From NCBI GenBank assembly GCA_964211495.1, contig CAXORL010000001.1, positions 558,001-622,000 on the forward strand: 64,000 nucleotides of DNA. The letters run 5' to 3'. The notes under the pieces were generated by a model that had not been told where the DNA came from, did not search any database, and was given only the letters and a program-made list of their open reading frames with translations. Below, one piece after another: positions 32,652 to 41,701 of the stretch (the stretch's first letter is position 1; each line of letters starts with the position of its first letter). The translations under genes and the position numbers were made by a program. The stretch is from Faucicola osloensis_B (GTDB taxonomy: Bacteria; Pseudomonadota; Gammaproteobacteria; Pseudomonadales; Moraxellaceae).

Positions 32652-35600
32652 CTATTTTGGCACCGTAATGGTTTGACCCACTTGTAGCGACGCTGTTGGT
32701 GACAAGTTATTTAGACTAGCCAGCTCTTTAGGGCTGATGCCAAAGCGTCCTGCCAAAGAAATTAAGCCTTCGCCTGCTTTGACCTTATAGGTTGTTGTGG
32801 TTTTCGGTATTTTGATGTTTTGACCAATCAATAACGACTCATTACCTTTTAAGTTATTTAAAGCGGCAAGCTCACTTTTAGAAACGCCATATTTTGCACT
32901 CAAGTTTGTCAGACTATCACCTGATTTTACTTGGTAGCCCTGCGCATCACTACGACTATATTTACTTACCGGTTTTGACGCTGCCTTGTTATCATTCTCT
33001 GATTGGGTGTCTTTGGCTGCTTTGGTCTCTTTTTTTGTTTCTTTTTTGCTCTCGGGTTTTGCAGCGTCGCGTTTGACGGTAGGTTCGCGGGTCGCTGTCA
33101 CGCTAGCCACCGTACCCAATCCCGCTTGAGGAATAACCAGTTTTTGCCCTTGAATTAAGTTGGCTGTCGGTTTTAGATAATTGGCTTTGGCCAAGTCTGC
33201 TACCGTTAAATCAAAGTTATTGGCGACGCTACCTAAGCTATCACCTGGGCGTACCGTGTAGTTAATCGATTTGCCAGCTAGCGCATATTTGACCTTTTCA
33301 ACTGTGACAGGCACGATGATGACTTGTCCTTTTTGCACACGATAATTGGTGTTAAAACCGTTGACATCAGCAATGTCTTTGGGCGATACGGACAGTCGAT
33401 CAGCGATACCCGACAAGGTATCACCCGTCTGAACCGTATAACGACTTGATACCGGTTGCACTTCGGCTCTAGCAGGGGCAGGCTTTTGCGCTGCGGGCTG
33501 TGCTACTGGTGGCTTTGGCATTTTGTCTGGAATTAACCACAAGTTTTGGTTGGTTCGCACTTGATAAGTGACTGGTAAATTATTGAATTTTGCTAACTCA
33601 CTGACATTTAGATCAAACTTGTCGGCGATGCCTGTCAAGGTATCACCCGCTTGCACGATATAGCTATTGGCTTTACGTTTTGGTGCTTCTGCTACTTTGG
33701 GTTCGATAGGCTTGGCGTTGTATAAGTAAAGTGTTGAACCGGCTAGCAAGGCGGCATTTGGGTCAATTTGGTTCCATTCAGCGATATCTCGCCAATTCAC
33801 GCCCATGCGACTGGCGATATTTGCCAAGGTGTCGCCAGCTTTGACTTGATACGTGCTGCGTGTGCCACTCGGACGTTTTTTGGCAGCCGGCTTGCTAACC
33901 GTGACAGCTTTGCTTTCACTGGTGGTATTGGATTTGCTCGTAGTTGCTTGCGCCGCGTTTGGGGCTTTGCCATTTAAGCTCGACGCTTGGGTGATTTTGA
34001 CCTCTTTTGGCAATACCACTGGCGGTTCTTCGTAACTGAGTTTTTTAGTTTCACCTTTGGCTTCTAGCACAGATTGCTGGGTCTGAATGGCATTGAGCTT
34101 GATATTACCATCGGTAGGATTAATGGCTTGCTCTACTTGGGGTGCGGTTTTTTCAATTTCTTTGGCAATCAAGTTACGCTCTTGATTAGATAAGGGCGGC
34201 TCTTGCACCACGGTGTTGTTGGCAGTAACAACGGCTGAAGTGGTTGGTAATGTATTGGTAGACTGCATTTCAGCCGTCACTATTTTTTGCTCGGTGGCGG
34301 TAATCGGTGGTTCTTTGATGACCGTATTGCGGCTTTGAATGCTTGACGTACTAGGAATGGGGGCGATATAAGTCGTGGTTTGGTTTTTAACCATGCTAGT
34401 TGCCATCGCCGCCAAATCGCTGCTAGAGGATGGCAAGTTAACTGTTTCTTTTTTGCTATAGGCTTGTTTCGCGGCACTCAGTGAATCGCCCTGACTTGTG
34501 GTGGTAGTTCGGGTTTGGTTGCCAGAATTTGTGGTCGGTGTGTTATAAGTCGGTGTAACAGTTTTAGGGGTGACATAGCTATTATTTGCCAAATAACCTT
34601 GTTGACTCATATAACCATTACCGCGTAATTGGGTGATTTTACGGTCAACTGATTCATTGAGATCGTTAGGAATCAAAATACGGCTTGGGCCCGACATATC
34701 TACCGTACCTGCAATCAACGCAGGATTTAGGGCGCGCAGTTCATCGTAGCTTACGCCTGTCAGACTGCCAATTTCATACAAGCTCACGCCAACATTGGCA
34801 GGGACACTTCTAAAATGCTGACGGTTCGCAATTGCAGGTAAATACACATTGTAGGTGCTCGGATTTTTGACAATTTGCGCCACTGCCAAAAATCGAGGGA
34901 CATAGTTCATCGTTTCAGTAGGTAACTTAAGCGACCAATAATCCGTGGGTAGCCCACGTGCTGCATTGTAATTAATCGCAGATTGGATACGACCTGGACC
35001 GGCATTGTACGATGCCAATGCCAACTCCCAACTCCCAAACTGGTTATACAAGGCGGTCAAAAAGTCATAAGCGGCACGGGTTGACTCAATCACATCACGG
35101 CGACCATCAAAGGTGCTGGTTTGATTCAACCCATAAATACGGCCTGTACTTGGAATAAACTGCCATAACCCTGCAGCAGATGCGTTACTATTGGCATTGG
35201 GGTCATAAGAACTTTCAATGACAGGCAATAATGCCAGTTCGGTTGGAATGTTGCGACGTTCAGCTTCGCGCACAGTGTAGTATAAATAGCGGCTAGCACG
35301 CGCTGTTAATCGGTTTAGATAGTCTTGACGGCTAATAAACCAACTTTTCTGCGCTTCAATACGCGGATCGTACACGTTGGAGTTCATACGAAAATTGACG
35401 CGCAGTCTATCCCATAGATTACCATAGCGCTGAACCAACAAAGCGTTATTCTCTACCATGGTCATGTCGGTGGCTTCAAGCAGCCCTTCTAGTTCATCCA
35501 AACTATCCATATCCAGTAGCGCTGCATTTTCTTGCGCGCTACGCACCGTGCTTTTGCTGTGACTGGATGATCCAATCATGGGTTTACCCGCTGGACTGGT

Positions 35601-35705
35601 GGTGCTGGTTGGCGCACTGCTACAGGCTGCCAAAATAATAGAGGAAATAGCTAAACTTAACGGTTTGATAGTTTTTTTTGATGAATGGCTTATCGAAAGC
35701 AACAT
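32652..35705 (-). CDS. mltD: MltD-like lytic transglycosylase lipoprotein with six LysM domains
   Basis: A 1017-residue cell-wall enzyme that cleaves peptidoglycan glycan strands. The signal ends in the lipobox LAAC (Cys28), so it is a lipoprotein. The SLT domain (about 125-290) carries the catalytic Glu in LLPVIESSYDPNANSNASAAG, followed by LWQFIPSTGRIYGL and ALASYNAGPGRI. A degenerate LysM-like stretch follows (YEIGSLTGVSYDELRALNP), then a 250-residue Thr/Ser-rich linker. Six canonical LysM modules fill the C-terminus, each starting with a [V]xxGD(T/S)L-type motif (last one KAGEGL). E. coli MltD is about 450 residues with few LysM. The ATG at 35705 has AGGA; an in-frame TTG region upstream is rejected. 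Confidence 0.92.
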   Translation of the reverse strand: MLLSISHSSKKTIKPLSLAISSIILAACSSAPTSTTSPAGKPMIGSSSHSKSTVRSAQENAALLDMDSLDELEGLLEATDMTMVENNALLVQRYGNLWDRLRVNFRMNSNVYDPRIEAQKSWFISRQDYLNRLTARASRYLYYTVREAERRNIPTELALLPVIESSYDPNANSNASAAGLWQFIPSTGRIYGLNQTSTFDGRRDVIESTRAAYDFLTALYNQFGSWELALASYNAGPGRIQSAINYNAARGLPTDYWSLKLPTETMNYVPRFLAVAQIVKNPSTYNVYLPAIANRQHFRSVPANVGVSLYEIGSLTGVSYDELRALNPALIAGTVDMSGPSRILIPNDLNESVDRKITQLRGNGYMSQQGYLANNSYVTPKTVTPTYNTPTTNSGNQTRTTTTSQGDSLSAAKQAYSKKETVNLPSSSSDLAAMATSMVKNQTTTYIAPIPSTSSIQSRNTVIKEPPITATEQKIVTAEMQSTNTLPTTSAVVTANNTVVQEPPLSNQERNLIAKEIEKTAPQVEQAINPTDGNIKLNAIQTQQSVLEAKGETKKLSYEEPPVVLPKEVKITQASSLNGKAPNAAQATTSKSNTTSESKAVTVSKPAAKKRPSGTRSTYQVKAGDTLANIASRMGVNWRDIAEWNQIDPNAALLAGSTLYLYNAKPIEPKVAEAPKRKANSYIVQAGDTLTGIADKFDLNVSELAKFNNLPVTYQVRTNQNLWLIPDKMPKPPVAQPAAQKPAPARAEVQPVSSRYTVQTGDTLSGIADRLSVSPKDIADVNGFNTNYRVQKGQVIIVPVTVEKVKYALAGKSINYTVRPGDSLGSVANNFDLTVADLAKANYLKPTANLIQGQKLVIPQAGLGTVASVTATREPTVKRDAAKPESKKETKKETKAAKDTQSENDNKAASKPVSKYSRSDAQGYQVKSGDSLTNLSAKYGVSKSELAALNNLKGNESLLIGQNIKIPKTTTTYKVKAGEGLISLAGRFGISPKELASLNNLSPTASLQVGQTITVPK

Positions 35706-35871
35706 GATAATTCCTAGCTCTTTTTTGCAATTTAGATGTAGGACATATACCCATCTCATAGCGTAAAACTATGAACGAATATAAGCTAAAATTTGACATT
35801 ATAAATAAAAAAACGGCTGTGATTTCAAGCCTGTGAAATTAAATATTGGCTGAAATTATACTAGAATCCAT

Positions 35872-35901
35872 AAAAAAAGTGGCACAAAACTTTTGCACCA
35901 C
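35872..35901 (-). terminator. Terminator after the small exported protein gene
   Basis: GTGGCACAAAAC pairs with TTTTGCACCAC (two G-U pairs on the RNA), and seven Ts follow on the minus strand. It lies 32 bases after the stop at 35933. Confidence 0.75.
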
Positions 35902-35932
35902 CCTGTTTAACACCACTTTTAATACCACTAAA

Positions 35933-36442
35933 TTAGTGCTTTTCAATCACAAGCTGGCTAATCGCCCTAGACAATAACACCGAGTTACCGCTTTCAGCAA
36001 AGGTAATACGTGAAGTTGTTACTAAACGTGTCGTCACATTATTTTCGACGATGACTTCTGTGGTTATGGCATCTGCTTTGGCATGGTTACCGCTAAATAC
36101 CACATTGTTTAATTGTATATCATAGCCATATTGCGTTGCTTTTGACCAGTTGTTTTGCAGCAGGTTTAGATAATTGCTCTTATTTAAGGTGGTGGTTTTT
36201 CCTTTACGCGACACAGATATCAAGGCATCATCTGCCACTAGGCTTGCAACGCGCGAAATACTTTTGGCATTTGCTGCAGCCGCCATCGCCGCACCGTAAG
36301 TGTCGATATCACGCTGGGTGATTTCAGCATTTGCCAGCGTTGGGACGGTTAACGAAGTTGCGATGACTAACCCTAACCATAGTTTTGACTTTACTTGCTT
36401 TTGGATTTTATCAATCGGTTGAAAATTTAACGTGATAGTCAT
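35933..36442 (-). CDS. Small exported protein, possibly NTF2-like
   Basis: A 169-residue protein with a signal peptide: Lys-rich start, hydrophobic LWLGLVIATSLTVPTL and cleavage after ANA (mature start EITQRDIDTYG). The mature part (AAAANAKSISRVASLVADDALISVSRKGK...LNKSNYLNLLQNNW...AITTEVIVENNVTTRLVTTSRITF) has the alternating helix-strand look of SnoaL/DUF4440-type NTF2 folds; this is an impression, not a match. The ATG at 36442 has AAGGA nine bases upstream. Own terminator downstream, no operon partner. Confidence 0.65.
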   Translation of the reverse strand: MTITLNFQPIDKIQKQVKSKLWLGLVIATSLTVPTLANAEITQRDIDTYGAAMAAAANAKSISRVASLVADDALISVSRKGKTTTLNKSNYLNLLQNNWSKATQYGYDIQLNNVVFSGNHAKADAITTEVIVENNVTTRLVTTSRITFAESGNSVLLSRAISQLVIEKH

Positions 36443-36773
36443 GAGATTTTCCTTCAATTGGTAACACCCAATTGTTTGACCCTAAAAGAAATAATTTGTT
36501 ACAACTAAGCATAGCATAACCATTAACTTTATTGTTACGTCATTGTTAATAATCAAGCATAAAATAGTGAATAACCCCGATAAAATTCTATGACTTTCAT
36601 ATCTAAAACTATCCAAAATCGCTGGATTGCCAAATCAATCATCGTTTTTACAGCACTGAATTATTTCAGCAAACAAGGGTTAATCATTTATTAATTTGGC
36701 TAAATCGGTTATCATTACAGGTTGTTTTTATCACCATTTTATGACTAAATCTCAATTGAAGGGTATTTCAACT
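36443..36773. other. Intergenic region upstream of yajC
   Basis: 331 AT-rich bases between divergent genes. I see several AT-rich hexamers but no -35/-10 pair with good spacing, and no coding signal. An upstream in-frame extension of yajC (from 36696) has no ribosome site and no family support. Confidence 0.4.
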
Positions 36774-37133
36774 ATGCTACTTACCGCTATTTTAGCATTT
36801 ATTCAATCTGCCCATGCGGAAGGTGCGGCGGCAGCGCCTACTGGAACGGGTGCTTCCACCATCATGCAAATGCTATTGCCATTGGCTTTTTTTGCTATTT
36901 TTTACTTCATTATTATCCGACCACAAAGCCGTCGTAACAAAGAGCATCGTCAAATGATTGATGCCATTAAGGAAGGCAATGAAGTGGTGTTTGCCGGTGG
37001 CTTGATGGGAAAAATCAAAAAGCTTCAAGGTGAATATGCGGTTGTGGCATTAAATACTACCCAAGAGGTGATGGTGCAACGTGCCTCGATCATTTCGGTA
37101 TTGCCTGTGGGTACCATTGATAGTCTTAAATAA
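36774..37133 (+). CDS. yajC: Sec translocon accessory subunit YajC
   Basis: A 119-residue single-span inner-membrane protein of the SecDF-YajC complex. MLLTAILAFIQSAHAEG is followed by the membrane helix MQMLLPLAFFAIFYFIIIRPQSRR, the family hallmark, and the cytosolic GNEVVFAGGLMGKI motif. GAAGGG lies ten bases before the ATG. Order yajC-secD-secF is conserved. Confidence 0.95.
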   Translation: MLLTAILAFIQSAHAEGAAAAPTGTGASTIMQMLLPLAFFAIFYFIIIRPQSRRNKEHRQMIDAIKEGNEVVFAGGLMGKIKKLQGEYAVVALNTTQEVMVQRASIISVLPVGTIDSLK

Positions 37134-37288
37134 TTGCTGATGCAGCTCACCTGTCAGGTTGGCGACCTAGCAGTCTGTTAAGTTGCCAACTGGCTATTAT
37201 GATATTGTACTGCCTTGTTGATCGCGGTTAATAGCCCTAGTAGAACAACTAGTTACCTAAAAAAAATCAAGTTTAAGAAGTCAAGATT

Positions 37289-39184
37289 ATGCACTACCCT
37301 GCTTGGAAATACTTTTTAATCGGCATTGTGCTGCTACTAAGCACCCTGTATGCCCTACCAAACCTTTACCCAGACAAGCCCGCCGTTCAAATCACGGGGG
37401 CTTCCGCTAGTACCACATTGACCAATGATGTGTTAAAACAAGCGGAAACCATCCTAAATGCCGCCAATATCCCAACCAAAAACAACAGTTTTGATGGTAA
37501 ATCAGCTTTGTTAAAAATTGGTGATGAGTCGACTGAAACGCAGCTTAAAGCGCAACAAGTGCTAAAAGAAAAGCTTGGCGACAATTACGTGGTGGCGTTG
37601 AACTTGGCGCAAACCACGCCAGCATGGCTACGTAATATTGGCGGCAATCCTATTAAATTAGGGTTGGACTTGCGTGGTGGTGTACGGTTTGTACTAGAAG
37701 TCGATATGAGCAAAACCGTCTCTCAGCGTTTGGAAAACTTAACCCGAGATATCCGTACAGAGCTACGCAACCAAAAAATTGCCGTGACCAATTTACAAGC
37801 AGGGCAAAATAATCTGACTTTAAACTTTGTCGATAATGCCGCGCGTGATCAAGCCATTAATGTGTTACGTAGTCGCTTTGGGACAAATTACGAGTTACAA
37901 CCGCTCATCAATGCGGGGGGTCCAGCGATTAACATGACCTTGACCCAGTCGACGATTTCACAAATCTCTCAAGATGCGGTCACCCAAAACTTGACGACTT
38001 TACGAAACCGTATTAATGAGCTAGGCGTGGCTGAAGCCGTGGTGCAATCACAGGGTGCTAATCGTATTGTGGTGGAATTACCCGGGGTGCAAGATACCGC
38101 AGAAGCCAAACGGGTCATTGGTCGTACCGCCAATCTCGAATTTCGTATGGTCTCTGACCAAAACAATACCTTTCAAGCCAATCCATCTGGGGTATTGCCT
38201 GCAGGCACTGAAGCCTACTCATTTGGTCAAGTCGACAGCCCACAAAAAACCTTGTTGGAACGTCAAGCTGTGGTCACCGGTCGAAACGTACAGGATGCCC
38301 AAGCAGGGATGGATCAAAACGGTCGCCCTCAAGTGAATATCACACTGGATAACGCGGGTGGTCGTTTGATGCAAAATACCACAGCAAAATCGGTGGGCAA
38401 ACAAATGGCGGTGCTGTTTATTGAAAATAAGCAGCGTGTCACCTTCCAGCCAGACCCAGTGACGGGTCAAAATAAAGAAGTAAGAACACCTTACGCAGAA
38501 AGCCATATTATCAATCAAGCGACCATTCAAGGCGTCTTTGGCTCAACTTTCCAAATCACGGGCTTAGATAGCAATGCAGAAGCCTCAGAGCTGGCTTTGT
38601 TGCTTCGTGCAGGTGCGCTAGCTGCGCCCATGTATTTTGTTGAAGAACGTACTATTGGTCCATCATTGGGACAAGATAACATCCAAAAAGGTATGTTCTC
38701 TACCCAAGTCGGCTACTTACTCGTGTTCTTATTTATGATTATTTTTTATCGTTTATTTGGTTTGATTGCCAATATTGCGTTGATTTTTAACTTAATGATG
38801 ATTTTAGCCATCATGTCATTGATTGGTTCTGCGCTAACCTTGCCGGGTATCGCAGGTATCGTGTTAACCATCGGTATGGCGGTGGATGCCAACGTACTGA
38901 TATTTGAACGCATCCGCGAAGAGCTTGCCAACGGTGCCAGACCCAAATCTGCGATTGTGGCGGGTTTTAACCGCGCATTTACCAGTATTTTTGATGCACA
39001 GCTGACTACCTTGATTGTCGCATTTATTTTATTTGCGATTGGTACAGGTCCGATTAAAGGTTTTGCTGTTACCTTAGCCATTGGTATTGCCAGCTCTATC
39101 TTCACCTCAGTGACCGTCACGCGTGCACTGGTACAGTTAGCTTATGGCTACCGCAAAAATGTCAAACGCCTAAGTATTGGTTAA
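37289..39184 (+). CDS. secD: Protein translocase subunit SecD
   Basis: A 631-residue RND-type membrane protein that uses the proton gradient to help complete export through SecYEG. The N-terminal helix precedes LGLDLRGGVRFVLEVD, the large periplasmic domain contains RNRINELGVAEAVVQSQG and VELPGVQDT, and the C-terminal membrane bundle begins near SLGQDNIQKGM with IVLTIGMAVDANVLIFERIREE. Length is normal. secF follows after ten bases. Confidence 0.97.
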   Translation: MHYPAWKYFLIGIVLLLSTLYALPNLYPDKPAVQITGASASTTLTNDVLKQAETILNAANIPTKNNSFDGKSALLKIGDESTETQLKAQQVLKEKLGDNYVVALNLAQTTPAWLRNIGGNPIKLGLDLRGGVRFVLEVDMSKTVSQRLENLTRDIRTELRNQKIAVTNLQAGQNNLTLNFVDNAARDQAINVLRSRFGTNYELQPLINAGGPAINMTLTQSTISQISQDAVTQNLTTLRNRINELGVAEAVVQSQGANRIVVELPGVQDTAEAKRVIGRTANLEFRMVSDQNNTFQANPSGVLPAGTEAYSFGQVDSPQKTLLERQAVVTGRNVQDAQAGMDQNGRPQVNITLDNAGGRLMQNTTAKSVGKQMAVLFIENKQRVTFQPDPVTGQNKEVRTPYAESHIINQATIQGVFGSTFQITGLDSNAEASELALLLRAGALAAPMYFVEERTIGPSLGQDNIQKGMFSTQVGYLLVFLFMIIFYRLFGLIANIALIFNLMMILAIMSLIGSALTLPGIAGIVLTIGMAVDANVLIFERIREELANGARPKSAIVAGFNRAFTSIFDAQLTTLIVAFILFAIGTGPIKGFAVTLAIGIASSIFTSVTVTRALVQLAYGYRKNVKRLSIG

Positions 39185-39194
39185 GGAGCGAACA

Positions 39195-40445
39195 ATGAAT
39201 GATGACAAGTTAGAGGATCTAGACGGTTTAGACGGCTCAGAACCCATCAACCCCGAGCAGAAACTCTCCGAGCTGGGCGTACGTCGTAGTGATGAAATGG
39301 CATCAAATGCACAGCACCGCAGAACGCCGCGCCGTAATGGTAAAGGGGTGAATAAAAATTTGGTCAAGCAGCCTGCTACTCCCACCGATACTGCAACCCA
39401 AAACGCTGGGTTAGCGGTGGCTAACACTGCCAGTGCTGAATTTTCGGCAGAGGATTTTGGCGGTGAAAAACTCTTTGCGGGTCGGCGTATTATTGATTTT
39501 TTAAAGGTATCTAAACCTTTTGCCATATTATCCGCCATTTTAACGGTTCTTGCCTTGGTCGCTATTTTAACCAAGGGTTTAAATTTAGGCTTGGACTTTA
39601 CTGGCGGTGTGTCAGCCACGGTTGTTTATGAGCAACCTGTGCAACAAGCCCAAGTTCAGTCAGCCTTAGCGAGCCATAAAATCAATGACAGTGTGGTGCA
39701 ATATTTGGGCAGTAACAAAGAAATTTTGGTACGCCTGCCGCCGCAAAAACAAATCGAAGGGTTATCAAACTTGCTCGATACTGCGTTAGATTTACCCAAC
39801 AATAATGCCACCATCAAGAATATTGACGTGGTTGGCAGTCAAGTCGGTAATGAGATTTATGTCAGCTCCTTGGGGGCAACGGCACTGGCATTATTGTGTA
39901 TGTTTATTTATGTGATGGTGCGTTTCCAAGCCAAATTAGCCTTAGGCGCGGTGTTGGCGTTATTTCATGATAGTATTATCACTGTGGGTATTTTCGCACT
40001 TTTCGGATGGCCGTTTGATTTGACCGTGCTTGCCGCGGTGTTATCACTGATTGGTTATTCGATTAACGATACCATCGTGGTCTTTGACCGTATCCGTGAA
40101 AATTTCCGCCGTGTCCGTGGTGCCAGCCCAGCGCAAATTGTCAATTTATCGCTCACTGAAACGCTACGTCGTACCATTATGACTATTTCAACGGTGTTAC
40201 TGGTGGTGGTGGCGATGCTGCTGCTTGGCGGTGAAAGCTTACATTGGTTCTCAGTAGCATTGCTCATTGGCTTGATTTTAGGTACTTTCTCATCGGTGTA
40301 TATCGCCAGTGCGATTCCACTGTGGCTTGGTATGTCGCGCAAAGACTTTATTGTCGAAGTCAAACCAGAATTTGTTGAGGATGAAGTGGTTTTTGAAGAC
40401 CGCAATGCGCCTATGTATGACAACAAAGCATTAGATAATCAATAA
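39195..40445 (+). CDS. secF: Protein translocase subunit SecF with N-terminal cytosolic extension
   Basis: A 416-residue partner of SecD. The core starts near residue 95 (RRIIDFLKVSKPFAILSAI) with LGLDFTGGVSATV, and contains AAVLSLIGYSINDTIVVFDRIRENFR. About 90 acidic and Ala/Thr-rich residues precede the first membrane helix, longer than usual; they start DDKLEDLDGLDGSEPINPEQ. The ATG at 39195 has AAGGAG eight bases upstream, so the extension is translated. A hairpin terminator follows. Confidence 0.95.
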   Translation: MNDDKLEDLDGLDGSEPINPEQKLSELGVRRSDEMASNAQHRRTPRRNGKGVNKNLVKQPATPTDTATQNAGLAVANTASAEFSAEDFGGEKLFAGRRIIDFLKVSKPFAILSAILTVLALVAILTKGLNLGLDFTGGVSATVVYEQPVQQAQVQSALASHKINDSVVQYLGSNKEILVRLPPQKQIEGLSNLLDTALDLPNNNATIKNIDVVGSQVGNEIYVSSLGATALALLCMFIYVMVRFQAKLALGAVLALFHDSIITVGIFALFGWPFDLTVLAAVLSLIGYSINDTIVVFDRIRENFRRVRGASPAQIVNLSLTETLRRTIMTISTVLLVVVAMLLLGGESLHWFSVALLIGLILGTFSSVYIASAIPLWLGMSRKDFIVEVKPEFVEDEVVFEDRNAPMYDNKALDNQ

Positions 40446-40459
40446 ATGGTTTGAGCGGC

Positions 40460-40486
40460 AAAATACCCTACTTGCTAGGGTATTTT
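40460..40486 (+). terminator. Terminator of the yajC-secDF operon
   Basis: Perfect 11-bp arms AAAATACCCTA and TAGGGTATTTT with a five-base loop, ending in a T-run, 14 bases after secF. Confidence 0.9.
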
Positions 40487-40514
40487 TATGGCTAAAATTT
40501 AAACAAGAATAGCA

Positions 40515-41222
40515 ATGATGACAAATGAATTAATGAAAAATGGGTTATGGCAACAGGCGTTTAAAGTAAGCTTTCCTGTAGCAATGGGCTATATCCCTGC
40601 AGGGATTGCCTTTGGCGTGTTGTTTGTGGCAGCAAAACTGCCTGTATGGGCGGCGATTTTATCTAGTGTGGTGTTATACGCGGGTGCGGCGCAATATGCG
40701 TCTATTGCGCTGTTGGCGGGCGGGGTTGGAATCTCAACCATCGCCAGCAATACCTTAGCGATAAATTTGCGCCACGCTTTTTATGCCATTCCTTTATTAA
40801 AACAATTGCCCACTAATCCTATCAGTCGATTTTATTGCTTGTTTGCGTTAACCGATGAAACTTTTTCCGTGTTAACCACCCTTGATGAAAATGAACGCCA
40901 AAGGCTGATACTACCGGTGAGTTTACTCAATCAGTGTTATTGGGTTATCGGTACCATATTGGGCATTTTGCTGGGTGAAGGGCTCAATGATTGGGTGCCC
41001 CATTTGGATTTTGCGTTAGTGTGCTTATTTGCTATTTTAGCCTACGAGCAGTTTAAAGCGGTCAATGCTTACTATCCCATATTCATCGCCATCATTGCAT
41101 TTATAGCGGCGTTTTATTTTATATCCGATTGGTTGCTACTATCAGCGATTTGCGTGAGTTTGGGACTCATTATCATCCACTTTTTTATGGGCAATAAATC
41201 CACTCATCAGCAAGCTCTCTGA
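40515..41222 (+). CDS. azlC: AzlC-family branched-chain amino acid exporter, large subunit
   Basis: A 235-residue inner-membrane protein with about six hydrophobic segments. VSFPVAMGYIPAGIAFGVLF, SSVVLYAGAAQYASIALL and INLRHAFYAIPL are typical of AzlC/YgaZ, which with AzlD/YgaH exports branched-chain amino acids such as valine. azlD follows by 61 bases. The stop codon is part of a 17-bp tandem duplication filling most of that gap. Confidence 0.9.
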   Translation: MMTNELMKNGLWQQAFKVSFPVAMGYIPAGIAFGVLFVAAKLPVWAAILSSVVLYAGAAQYASIALLAGGVGISTIASNTLAINLRHAFYAIPLLKQLPTNPISRFYCLFALTDETFSVLTTLDENERQRLILPVSLLNQCYWVIGTILGILLGEGLNDWVPHLDFALVCLFAILAYEQFKAVNAYYPIFIAIIAFIAAFYFISDWLLLSAICVSLGLIIIHFFMGNKSTHQQAL

Positions 41223-41248
41223 CAGTTCAAACTATCTGACAGCTCAAC
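41215..41248 (+). repeat. 17-bp tandem duplication across the azlC stop codon
   Basis: CTCTCTGACAGTTCAAA (41215-41231) and CTATCTGACAGCTCAAC (41232-41248) match at 14 of 17 positions. The real stop TGA is at 41220; its copy at 41237 falls in a different frame. Confidence 0.9.
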
Positions 41249-41283
41249 CGCAAAAAAATTTATCCATTAATCATTAGAATATT

Positions 41284-41658
41284 ATGAACACACCACCTGA
41301 TAACGTTTATTTAGTCGCCGCTACTTTTGCCATGGCTTTGGTGACTTTTCTCACCCGCTTGACCCCGATAATTTTGCCAAAGCGATTATTGGATGCCCCC
41401 TTGTTGCTCGCGGTGAATAAAGCATTGCCATTATCGGTGATGACGCTGTTGATTTTAACGTCCTTGCATTGGCAGTCGCAGCCCAAGCCTATGAGTATAA
41501 GCCTAGGCTTATCGCCATTACTTGTGGCAGAGATATTGGCGCTTTTAGTGGTGTTGCTCAGCTATCATTGGAAAAAGCAGTTACTGCTAAGTATGCTAGT
41601 AGGGATTGCTAGCCTTAATGGGTTTTTATGGCTACTAAATCTGATAGGTTTTCAATAG
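41284..41658 (+). CDS. azlD: AzlD-family branched-chain amino acid exporter, small subunit
   Basis: A 124-residue, four-helix membrane protein; FAMALVTFLTRLTPIILPKR with the conserved Arg and ALPLSVMTLLILTSL are AzlD features. It pairs with the preceding azlC. A bidirectional terminator follows and separates it from convergent purF. Confidence 0.88.
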   Translation: MNTPPDNVYLVAATFAMALVTFLTRLTPIILPKRLLDAPLLLAVNKALPLSVMTLLILTSLHWQSQPKPMSISLGLSPLLVAEILALLVVLLSYHWKKQLLLSMLVGIASLNGFLWLLNLIGFQ

Positions 41659-41662
41659 CCAT

Positions 41663-41689
41663 AAAAAAAGCCCAACTTGGGCTTTTTTT
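41663..41689. terminator. Bidirectional terminator azlD / purF
   Basis: An A-run plus GCCC pairs with GGGC plus T-run around AACTT. U-tracts exist on both strands; it lies in the 43-base gap between convergent genes. Confidence 0.93.
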
Positions 41690-41701
41690 ATGCAGGATAA
41701 C

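Noticed and set aside
32652..33900. Direct repeats in the LysM region as a CRISPR-like or satellite array
   Set aside because: They are diverged protein-domain repeats (LysM) in one open frame, with no regular spacers.
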